A stretch of 64,000 bases of DNA from Flavobacteriales bacterium. GTDB lineage: Bacteria > Bacteroidota > Bacteroidia > Flavobacteriales_C > GCA-002722245. Positions 17,151-25,874 of the stretch are shown here, piece by piece. The notes under the pieces are model-generated. The model had not been told where the DNA came from. It was given only the letters and a program-made list of their open reading frames with translations, and ran no database searches. Position 1 is the stretch's first letter. Each line of letters starts with the position of its first letter. Where the stretch lies: NCBI GenBank assembly GCA_023251095.1, contig JAHEZL010000010.1, positions 1-64,000 of the forward strand, written 5' to 3'. A program made the position numbers and the translations under genes.

Positions 17151-18008
17151 GTGAAACAAGCAATATTTGTTACCCTCTCTATTTTCGCTTTAGGCTGTAA
17201 CTCCGATAGCGACACAAAGAAAGAAAGCGGTGAAATCAAAACCGAGGAGAAAGTTGACGTGAAATTCTCCAAGCAACAAATTAAAGATTTCAAATCCGCA
17301 GCTAAAGTATTTAACGCTTTACCTACTCCTATTGAAATGGCTGAAATCATTCAGAAAAGCAATGTAATTTACGATCCTGAATTATTGAACGACGATAAAA
17401 AAACTGCCGATTACGTTACTACAGTAGAAAGAGCATTGAACTTAGGAGTATACTTTGCCGACCTTAGTTTCACCAGTGTTTTCGATCATCCGCAGGAATC
17501 TGTAAACTATTTGAAAGCCGCTCAAAAAATGGCCACTGAATTAAATATCCTGGATGTGTTCAATGAAAACATCACTTCAAGAATGGAATCTAACATGAAC
17601 AACAAAGATTCATTATTGACTATTATCAGCGAAGCTTATTTATCTACCGATAACTATTTGTATGAAAACCAGATGCACTCTGTTTCTGCTGCGGTTTTAG
17701 CGGGATCATGGATTGAAGGTTTATCTATCGCAACCCGTTTACGATCAAGCGCCGGAGAATCTAAAATGATTAAAGCAAAAATCAGCGAACAAAAATCTTC
17801 ATTGAACAATCTGATGGGTTTATTGAAAGATTGTAAAGAAGCTGAATTGTCGCAAATCAAAGTAAAGTTAACGAAGATGGAAGAGTTATATACCGAGATT
17901 AAAGTAACTACTGCGGCTGATTCTACTAAGACTTACGAGATGAGTGATGAAACCTTCAAGAAAATTTCATCTGCGATCAACAACATCAGAACTTCTATTG
18001 TTGAATAA
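17151..18008 (+). CDS. Lipoprotein of unknown function
   Basis: 285 residues from a GTG start that gives a clean lipoprotein signal (lipobox FALGC, Cys16), followed by an acidic/Ser-rich tether and a mostly helical soluble domain (about 38-285). No catalytic motif is visible. The helical composition, with segments such as TVERALNLGVYFADLSF, resembles an uncharacterised Bacteroidota lipoprotein family. Plus-strand, 26 bp after the methyltransferase. Followed by a convergent hairpin. Confidence 0.8.
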   Translation: MKQAIFVTLSIFALGCNSDSDTKKESGEIKTEEKVDVKFSKQQIKDFKSAAKVFNALPTPIEMAEIIQKSNVIYDPELLNDDKKTADYVTTVERALNLGVYFADLSFTSVFDHPQESVNYLKAAQKMATELNILDVFNENITSRMESNMNNKDSLLTIISEAYLSTDNYLYENQMHSVSAAVLAGSWIEGLSIATRLRSSAGESKMIKAKISEQKSSLNNLMGLLKDCKEAELSQIKVKLTKMEELYTEIKVTTAADSTKTYEMSDETFKKISSAINNIRTSIVE

Positions 18009-18037
18009 ATCCTCCTGCCTTCGCACAAACAACACAC

Positions 18038-18059
18038 TCCTCCTTTAAAAAAAGGAGGA
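18038..18059. terminator. Hairpin between convergent genes
   Basis: TCCTCCTTT (18038-18046) pairs with AAAGGAGGA (18051-18059), loop AAAA. It sits between a plus-strand lipoprotein stop (18008) and a minus-strand LRR gene stop (18063). T-runs are short, so terminator strength is uncertain. Confidence 0.5.
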
Positions 18060-18062
18060 AGT

Positions 18063-18665
18063 TTAGTTGCAATTGCAACTCACATCCATCAATACTTTTG
18101 CGTTGGGAACCAATTTCATGATTTGAAATTGTTGCTCTTCATTCATGGAAACCGAGCGCAGATCCAAAACTTTTAACTGTTGCAGATCACCGAGTTCTTC
18201 AGGGAATTCGGCAACGTTATTGTCCCACAAATCCAAAATACTGAGCTTGCTCAACTGTCCGATTTTTGAAGACATATAAAAGATGTCGTTTTTCCCCAGT
18301 CGCAATACCTGTAAATTCTTCAACTGATAAATTTCTTCAGGCAATCCTTCCAGCTTGTTGCTCTCGAGGATCAATACCTTCAGGTTTTTCAATTGTCCGA
18401 TTTCTTTAGGAATACTATCTAATTTGTTAGAAGAAAGATCCAGGTATTCCAGGTTAGTAAACTGAAATATTTCCATTGGAACCTTGGTGAGTTTTTTTCC
18501 TTTCAGCACCAATTTTATAACACTTGCCGAATCTTCGGGGTTTATTTTATAGGTATCGTATGTAACTGTTCTTTTGTATGAATTGGTGATGGAATCCTGC
18601 TCCTGTGCGTAGGCAAACTGCACCAGGAGTAAGAGAATAAAGAATATGTAATTTTTCAAATTCAT
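18063..18665 (-). CDS. Secreted leucine-rich repeat protein
   Basis: 200 residues with a signal peptide (1-20, cleavage near AYA-QE). Residues 60-190 hold about five leucine-rich repeats of the form LxxLxxLDLSSNKLxSIPxEIGQ, typical of the Ras-suppressor-like bacterial LRRs. The mature C-terminus ends with a short Cys pair (SCNCN). Predicted periplasmic or surface protein mediating binding. Its start overlaps the ribF stop, so it is cotranscribed with ribF, without an obvious functional link. Confidence 0.85.
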   Translation of the reverse strand: MNLKNYIFFILLLLVQFAYAQEQDSITNSYKRTVTYDTYKINPEDSASVIKLVLKGKKLTKVPMEIFQFTNLEYLDLSSNKLDSIPKEIGQLKNLKVLILESNKLEGLPEEIYQLKNLQVLRLGKNDIFYMSSKIGQLSKLSILDLWDNNVAEFPEELGDLQQLKVLDLRSVSMNEEQQFQIMKLVPNAKVLMDVSCNCN

Positions 18666-19588
18666 TTTATTATTTCCAGACTTTTTATTTTATCCGCCAT
18701 GAGCTGTTCCTTTAATTTTTCCAGACTCTCAAATTTCTGTTCGTCTCTGATTTTTTGCAAGGGCAAAACCGTAATATCCTGTCCGTACAAATCGCCATTG
18801 AAATCAAAAACGTTCACTTCTATATTTATATTTTCCTCTTCTTGAATTGTTGGTCGGAATCCTATGTTCATCATCCCTCCGAAGTTGCTATCGCCAATTT
18901 TAAGCTTAACCGCATAAACCCCGATACCGGGAATCATTTTATGAGCATCATCCACCTTGATATTGGCAGTTGGAAAACCTATAGTTCTTCCTTTTTTATT
19001 TCCTTCCACCACTTTTCCGCGCAGCGAAAAAGCATGTCCGAGATACTTATTGGCCAAAGGTATTTTACCAACTTCCAAAGCCTCTCGTATTTTTGTGGAA
19101 CTGATATCTACATTATTTATTTCCTGAGCCGGGATTTCTTCTACATCAAATCCATAAACCGGACCGTATTCCATCAAATGATCAAAAGACCCCTCTCGGT
19201 TTCTTCCAAAAAGATGGTTGTAGCCTATCACCAGTTTTGAAGTCCCTATCACGCCAACCAGAATGTTTCGGATAAAATCGATGGATGAAATACGTGAAAA
19301 TTCTTTGGTAAAGGGAATCACAATTAAATGATCAATGCCTTCTTTTTCCAGCAATTCAATTTTTTCGGGAAGTGTGGTGATCAAGCGGATATTGGTATCG
19401 TTATAAATGACAATGCGTGGATGAGGATCAAAGGTGATGACTACCGTCTCCCCTTTTTCCTTGGCCGCAATTTCCTTGAGTCGTTTTAAAATGGTTTGAT
19501 GTCCCAGATGAACTCCGTCAAAGGTTCCGGTGGTAACAACTGCTTTATTTAACTTTTTAAAATCCTGTAACCGATAATGTACTTTCAC
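18662..19588 (-). CDS. ribF: Bifunctional riboflavin kinase/FAD synthetase
   Basis: 308 residues. N-terminal FMN adenylyltransferase domain with GTFDGVHLGH (21-30) and the nucleotide-binding VIGYNHLFGRNREG segment; C-terminal flavokinase domain (about 180-305) with GRTIGFPTANI and GVYAV. It converts riboflavin to FMN and FAD. The start is supported by the family N-terminus. Divergent from atpD. Confidence 0.96.
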   Translation of the reverse strand: MKVHYRLQDFKKLNKAVVTTGTFDGVHLGHQTILKRLKEIAAKEKGETVVITFDPHPRIVIYNDTNIRLITTLPEKIELLEKEGIDHLIVIPFTKEFSRISSIDFIRNILVGVIGTSKLVIGYNHLFGRNREGSFDHLMEYGPVYGFDVEEIPAQEINNVDISSTKIREALEVGKIPLANKYLGHAFSLRGKVVEGNKKGRTIGFPTANIKVDDAHKMIPGIGVYAVKLKIGDSNFGGMMNIGFRPTIQEEENINIEVNVFDFNGDLYGQDITVLPLQKIRDEQKFESLEKLKEQLMADKIKSLEIIK

Positions 19589-19704
19589 CCGCTTTTGCTT
19601 TTAAAATTGCCACTTTCCAAACGTACACGATTCTTTTCTGAACGCCAAAAAAATAGAAAAGCTTTTACTGCGAAAAATCATTGAAAAAAAATGCAATTTT
19701 AATT

Positions 19705-19733
19705 GTTGGGTTTTAGTAAAAAGACTTAGCTTT
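19705..19733 (+). promoter_or_regulatory. Promoter for atpD-atpC
   Basis: TTG (19705-19707), 18 nt spacer, TAGCTTTG (19726-19733): a consensus Bacteroidota -33/-7 pair 38 nt before the atpD ATG. Confidence 0.7.
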
Positions 19734-19747
19734 GCACTCGAAAATAA

Positions 19748-21280
<1,533 letters not shown>

Positions 21281-21290
21281 TCTACTGAAA

Positions 21291-21524
21291 ATGAATTTAG
21301 ATATCTTAACTCCCGACGAAAAATTGTACGAAGGCACAGCTGACGCAGTCACTGTACCGGGAAGCAATGGTATTTTGCAAATTCTCAATGGCCACGCGGC
21401 TTTAATATCAAGCCTTGCAAAAGGTGATGTTAGAGTGAGCACACCGGAAGGTGAAAAAATCTTCAAAATTGAAGGTGGCGTTGTTGAAGTGGCAAACAAC
21501 AAAGTGATCGTTTTAGCGGAGTAA
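21291..21524 (+). CDS. atpC: F1 ATP synthase epsilon subunit (short form)
   Basis: 77 residues, the N-terminal beta-sandwich only (LDILTPDEKLYEG, VPGSNGILQILNGHAAL, IEGGVVEVANNKVIVLAE). The C-terminal helical hairpin that can inhibit ATP hydrolysis in other bacteria is absent; short epsilon subunits are usual in Bacteroidota. 10 bp after atpD, followed by a strong terminator. Confidence 0.95.
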   Translation: MNLDILTPDEKLYEGTADAVTVPGSNGILQILNGHAALISSLAKGDVRVSTPEGEKIFKIEGGVVEVANNKVIVLAE

Positions 21525-21542
21525 AACGCACAACAATAAAAG

Positions 21543-21580
21543 AAAACCCTGTGATGAAAATCGCAGGGTTTTTTGTTTTT
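21543..21580 (+). terminator. Intrinsic terminator of atpDC
   Basis: AAAACCCTG (21543-21551) pairs with CAGGGTTTT (21564-21572), with GAT/ATC extending the stem around a GAAA-type loop, followed by a T-rich run to 21580. Confidence 0.88.
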
Positions 21581-21629
21581 AAATTTTTAAACAATGGACA
21601 AGCCTTATTAATATTTTTAGCTTTGCTCC

Positions 21630-22727
21630 ATGAAAAACATTTTCATACTACTGCTATGTGTCTTGTTTTATCCCACTGTTGCACAAATAACGGGGTTGGA
21701 CACTAATTTACGTGTTGCAGGTTTACGTGTTTACAACACGGCCATTACAGGCGATTTTAAGAAAGTAGACAGTCTGGTTGTGTTAACACCAAAAAGTGCG
21801 ATGAAAAGCAGCGAGGCGCTGCTAAAATATTTCAATAAATTTTGCACCAATGATTACGAAAGGGTTCGGGCCTTTTACACTTTCATCGGTGAATTCATCA
21901 CTTACGATTATGCAAAATTCAAGGACAGAAAAAACATCAAGCGCCAGCTTTCTGCCAAAGAATTATTGAGCTCCAAACAAGGTGTATGTGGTGATGTTGC
22001 CATACTGTTCAGAGAGTTCTGCAGAGATGCGAATATCCCCTGTCTTTTTGTAATCGGTTATACCAAACAACCTTTTAAATTCTGGACCCCAAAAAGAAAA
22101 GATGTGGATCACGCGTGGAATGCCGTTCGCATTGACACCACCTGGTATTTAGTAGATGCCACCTGGGGCATGAAACTCAACACCAATAAAAAACACTGTG
22201 CCGAAAAAGTAAACTATCTTTTTTTTCTGTCGCATCCCATCGTATTTATTCAAAACCATTTGCCTGCCGATCCTGCTTTGCAAATGTTGAACAATCCTAT
22301 TTCATGGCAATACTTTAAATGGCACGGCTTTACAAGAGAAAAATCAAGAGCCTACGCTTTTAATTACCACTTCGCCGACACGCTCAATTATCGCGATTCA
22401 TTAAGTGAAGACAGAGCCATTTTACTCAGTGCAATTTCTGCTTACGACTTCAATCCGAAAAACAAATACATCATTGGCGCCATCATGTTTTGGCATGCGG
22501 AAGAATTACTCGACGAAAAAAAACAAAACAAACGCAAATTCTCTCTCACCGAATACAAGCATGCACGCAGTGTGTATGAGCAGGCACAAGAGCAATTCGA
22601 ACTGGTGAACACCGGAAAAGGGAAAGGAGCAAAAAGATATATTCAGAAAAAAATTGATGAACTGGATAAAAAAATTGTGCAGCAGGAAAAAAAATTAATT
22701 AAGGCGGCTCAACACAAAAAATCCTAA
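21630..22727 (+). CDS. Secreted transglutaminase-like protease-fold protein
   Basis: 365 residues with a signal peptide (1-18, FYPTVAQ). The transglutaminase core shows the catalytic triad Cys120 (SSKQGVCGDVA), His161 (VDHAWNAVRI) and Asp176 (WYLVDATWG), the order found in bacterial transglutaminase-like peptidases. The C-terminal 80 residues are Lys/Gln-rich and helical. Likely periplasmic; substrate unknown. It is the last core-looking gene before the ilvC-fragment array, convergent with the DUF3078 gene. Confidence 0.87.
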   Translation: MKNIFILLLCVLFYPTVAQITGLDTNLRVAGLRVYNTAITGDFKKVDSLVVLTPKSAMKSSEALLKYFNKFCTNDYERVRAFYTFIGEFITYDYAKFKDRKNIKRQLSAKELLSSKQGVCGDVAILFREFCRDANIPCLFVIGYTKQPFKFWTPKRKDVDHAWNAVRIDTTWYLVDATWGMKLNTNKKHCAEKVNYLFFLSHPIVFIQNHLPADPALQMLNNPISWQYFKWHGFTREKSRAYAFNYHFADTLNYRDSLSEDRAILLSAISAYDFNPKNKYIIGAIMFWHAEELLDEKKQNKRKFSLTEYKHARSVYEQAQEQFELVNTGKGKGAKRYIQKKIDELDKKIVQQEKKLIKAAQHKKS

Positions 22728-22739
22728 AAGGCAACTGCG

Positions 22740-23669
22740 CTATTTAAACTTGTGCGCAAAGCCAATCCCTAACACTTCTTTAAACTGAGTTCTCGGACCA
22801 TAACTATCAAATGCCCCTGTAACATCTGTGTGTGTTCCTATTTTAATGTCGTCGTCGTACACCAAAGAAGCACTGATCGTTGCTAAAACATATTTATTTA
22901 CTTTAAAGGTGAGAATGGTTTCCCAGTTCACGTCGATGTTTTCCGGATGATGTACATAATCAGAGAAAAAATCCACTTTCGTTTTAAGATTGACATTAGT
23001 CATAATATCTTTCTGAAAAGAAAATTTCACGTAAGCCCCCGCTTCTGCACGCACTGTTTTACCCGGATCAACACCAAAAGCACCTCTGTCGGATAAAGTT
23101 TTATCCATCACAAAAGTACTTTTAATGCATACGGGGGCGATAAACAAAGAATAAACGCTGCCAAATTTTTTATCTACACCGAGCGCTGTGATAAAATATG
23201 CCGGAGCCAAAAAGCGAGAGATGATTTCATTGTTTCCTGTTTTGGAATAACCATCGGCGTACTGTGTTTTAAAATTTAACAAGGCCGAATAATACCAACC
23301 CTTTCCGGCCAGATGTCCTACTTTCGAATCGAGATCAAATTTATCATCCGTTTTAACAAAACCAACATCACTGCGCACCATAAATCCATAACCTGTGCTC
23401 AAATTATTTTCCCATGTAAATTCTTTCCTTTTGTAGGATAATCTTAAGGCAACCAATCCGCTTAAAGCATATGAATTAATTCCTCCTGCTGCCCAATTCA
23501 CAAAGGCCGATTGAGCAAAATTTAAATTGGTATTTCCCGTGAATTTCCAACCGTCGATCGTATCCGCATTGACTTCTTTTAATTGTTTTTCATCCTCCTC
23601 ATCCAATTGTGAGTATGCTATCGAATAGCTAAAAACAAAAAATATTACAGCACTTATTTTCCGGTTCAT
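22740..23669 (-). CDS. DUF3078-type outer-membrane protein
   Basis: 309 residues from ATG 23669, which gives a proper signal peptide (MNRKISAVIFFVFSYSIAYS). The mature sequence is beta-strand rich and has the DUF3078 start DGWKFTGNTNLNFAQSAFVNWAAGG; the C-terminus ends FAHKFK, compatible with an outer-membrane barrel. The frame stays open upstream into the decayed ilvC fragment (copy F) to 23813, because that fragment has lost its stop codon, but the added residues are ilvC remnant plus terminator and are not a real N-terminus. Possibly the original downstream neighbour of ilvC. Confidence 0.85.
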   Translation of the reverse strand: MNRKISAVIFFVFSYSIAYSQLDEEDEKQLKEVNADTIDGWKFTGNTNLNFAQSAFVNWAAGGINSYALSGLVALRLSYKRKEFTWENNLSTGYGFMVRSDVGFVKTDDKFDLDSKVGHLAGKGWYYSALLNFKTQYADGYSKTGNNEIISRFLAPAYFITALGVDKKFGSVYSLFIAPVCIKSTFVMDKTLSDRGAFGVDPGKTVRAEAGAYVKFSFQKDIMTNVNLKTKVDFFSDYVHHPENIDVNWETILTFKVNKYVLATISASLVYDDDIKIGTHTDVTGAFDSYGPRTQFKEVLGIGFAHKFK

Positions 23670-23696
23670 GTCAAGTTGTTTTGTGGGCGCAAAGAA

Positions 23697-23730
23697 ATAA
23701 AAAATCCCCACAGCTTTCACCATGAGGATT
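23697..23730 (-). terminator. Degenerate terminator after ilvC-fragment F
   Basis: AATCC (23703-23707) pairs with GGATT (23726-23730), with an A-run on the plus strand at 23697-23704 (U-run in minus-strand RNA). It aligns with the ilvC terminator hairpin but the stem is broken. Confidence 0.5.
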
Positions 23731-23753
23731 CCATTATTCAATATCAAAAAGGA

Positions 23754-23846
23754 CCAAGCCAACTCCACCACTCTCTCAACACCTACAGAGATAGATTTCA
23801 TAGCACACATCACCCCTCTTAAAGTTTTACCGATTTGTTCAATTGG
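23754..23846 (-). repeat. ilvC 3'-end fragment, copy F (decayed)
   Basis: About 93 bp matching the last third of the ilvC C-terminal region in sense orientation. The reading frame gives GAMG changed to GVMC, six bases are lost near the end, and the stop is changed to TGG. It is the copy farthest from ilvC and the only one with clear coding damage, which fits it being oldest. Followed by a weak version of the ilvC terminator. Confidence 0.88.
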
Positions 23847-24025
23847 TCCTCCCTATTACACTTCTACAAAAAATTGCATTCTCTTTTTATAAACTTAATT
23901 TGAATGAAACTTTAAAGATTAAAAACAGGTATGAGTCAAAATACGTTGGTATATATAATGGAAACAATAATTATTTTTTTTATTAAAACACATCTTTCAT
24001 AACTACACTTCAAATTCACCTTTTT

Positions 24026-25687
24026 ATGAAAAAAAAACAAATCCTTTCCATTTTGTCTCTTAGCCTTACCATTGTTTCTTTCGCTCAAACCAATTTAACG
24101 CTTGTTAAAGACATTAATACAAGTACAACATATGGCATCGGTAATGGCGATCCTTCTGCTTTTACTGTAATGAATAACAAATTATATTTTTTAGGAAATG
24201 ATGGTGTAACTCCCGGTGAAAAAATTTTTATTACAGACATTACTAACACAAACACCGAGATGATCGGACCTGTTGCAGGTGCAGGAACAGCAATTACTAA
24301 CATCACAGCCTACAATAACAGATTGTATTTTTATTTTAATGATGGTATAAATGGCATAGAATTGTGGTCGAGCGATGGAACAACTGCAGGCACAAGTATG
24401 TTTAATGACTTTAGGCCAGGACTAGTATCCGGAACGAACATACCAGCTAGTTCGACTCCCGAAAACTTGACGGTATGCAACAATCTTTTGTTTTTTACAG
24501 CGTTTGATGGGACAGCAAATTTCGCGCAATTATTTGTAACAGATGGTACGCTAGGAGGCACCATAAAACTTGGAGGTGTTGGCGCTAATTTAGCAAGCTC
24601 AGGACCTGCAGGTAAATTCATGACATACAACAATAAAATTTATTTCACAGGCAATACAGGCTCAGGGTATGGCTTTTGGGAAAGTGATGGTACAGTAAGC
24701 GGCACAAAGCTGATTACAAGTTCAATCAATCTTTTAGAAAGTTCTTATAACTTAATTAATAATGCTCTTTATTTTTACGCAAGCAGTAATGCAACAGCTA
24801 TGCAAGGTATTTATCGATTTGATAATACTTTAGGATTACAACTTCTAAAAGATACGGTAGGACCTTCAACCTCAGGAACAACTGATTTCATAGAGTTTAA
24901 TGGACAAATTTTTATTTCGGGATATGATTTAACAAATTCACAAAACAATATAGGCTACGAATTGTGGGTTAGCGATGGTACACCAGCAGGAACAAAACTT
25001 TTCAAAGACATTAATTTAGGAAGTGGTAATTCTAAACCACATAATTTTACAATTTATAATTCACACCTATATTTTTTAACTATACATAACGGAGGCGAAT
25101 TATGGGAAACAGATGGCACTCTTGGAGGGACGGTTTTAGTAAAAACAAGTACAGGTGGTTCGGGTAGAAATATAAATGTTCTTTATAATAAAATGTATTT
25201 TGGACAAGCCTATATGTGGGAAAGTGATGGAACACCATCAGGGACATTTCAAATTACGCCAACAATTACCCTAGATAACACTTACAATCATTATGCTTCT
25301 ATTATTTTTAATCAAGAGTTATATTTTGACGCTTATTACCTTGATGTATCAAGCAATAGCTCGGGCTTGGAATTATGTAAATTAAATAATCCTTTAAGTG
25401 GCATAAATGATTCTCCTGATTTGATATCGCAAATAAATGTATATCCCAATCCAAGTAATGAATTTGTGATGGTAGAACTATTTAATCCAACACAGAAAAA
25501 TATTTCAGTAGTTATTTCTGATGTACTAGGCAAACAAACAATACAAAAAAGTGCAGCATGTTATTCTACTGGCAAACAAACAATAACATTAAATATCAAT
25601 GATGTGCCAAATGGTATTTGGCTTATATCTGTTGTAGATGAGGCGAATCAAAAACTGACAACACAGAAAATCGTCATTCAGAAATAA
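24026..25687 (+). CDS. T9SS-secreted protein with ELW-SDGT repeats
   Basis: 553 residues with a signal peptide (1-20). The body has at least six repeats of about 45-60 residues built on ELWxSDGTxxGTxLxKD with NNxLYF, forming a predicted beta-propeller. The C-terminal 80 residues are a T9SS type A sorting domain: NVYPNPSNEFVMVEL, ISDVLGKQ, GIWLISV, ending QKIVIQK. Exported through the GldKLMN machinery and probably attached to the surface. It is the only cargo gene in the ilvC-fragment array read on the plus strand; copies F and E flank it. Confidence 0.88.
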   Translation: MKKKQILSILSLSLTIVSFAQTNLTLVKDINTSTTYGIGNGDPSAFTVMNNKLYFLGNDGVTPGEKIFITDITNTNTEMIGPVAGAGTAITNITAYNNRLYFYFNDGINGIELWSSDGTTAGTSMFNDFRPGLVSGTNIPASSTPENLTVCNNLLFFTAFDGTANFAQLFVTDGTLGGTIKLGGVGANLASSGPAGKFMTYNNKIYFTGNTGSGYGFWESDGTVSGTKLITSSINLLESSYNLINNALYFYASSNATAMQGIYRFDNTLGLQLLKDTVGPSTSGTTDFIEFNGQIFISGYDLTNSQNNIGYELWVSDGTPAGTKLFKDINLGSGNSKPHNFTIYNSHLYFLTIHNGGELWETDGTLGGTVLVKTSTGGSGRNINVLYNKMYFGQAYMWESDGTPSGTFQITPTITLDNTYNHYASIIFNQELYFDAYYLDVSSNSSGLELCKLNNPLSGINDSPDLISQINVYPNPSNEFVMVELFNPTQKNISVVISDVLGKQTIQKSAACYSTGKQTITLNINDVPNGIWLISVVDEANQKLTTQKIVIQK

Positions 25688-25728
25688 AAAAGAAAGAACT
25701 GAGATTATTAACTGTTATCACTAAAATA

Positions 25729-25763
25729 GAAAAAGCCCTTGGTTTCCCAAGGGCTCTCTTTTA
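25729..25763. terminator. Hairpin after ilvC-fragment E, probably bidirectional
   Basis: AGCCCTTGG (25734-25742) pairs with CCAAGGGCT (25747-25755), with A-rich left and T-rich right flanks, so it can end both the plus-strand SDGT gene and the minus-strand transcript through copy E. Confidence 0.82.
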
Positions 25764-25780
25764 TTTATCTTCTCAGAATA

Positions 25781-25866
25781 CTAAGCCTCCTCCAACTCTA
25801 CCACTCTCTCAACACCAACAGAGATAGATTTCATAGCTCCCATCGCTCCTCTTAAAGTTTTACCGA
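25781..25866 (-). repeat. ilvC 3'-end fragment, copy E
   Basis: 86 bp encoding in frame [20 protein letters not shown] and then RVVELEEA plus a TAG stop, identical in protein to the ilvC C-terminus but different at several third positions. It begins 8 bp after the stop of the upstream delta-60 protein gene (25875) and is followed by a hairpin terminator. Confidence 0.92.
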
Positions 25867-25874
25867 ATGTTCTA

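Noticed and set aside
21630-22727. Transglutaminase-like protein as the lasso B enzyme for the orphan precursor
   Set aside because: It has a signal peptide and a larger secreted architecture, and lies more than 20 kb away; lasso B proteins are cytosolic and much shorter.
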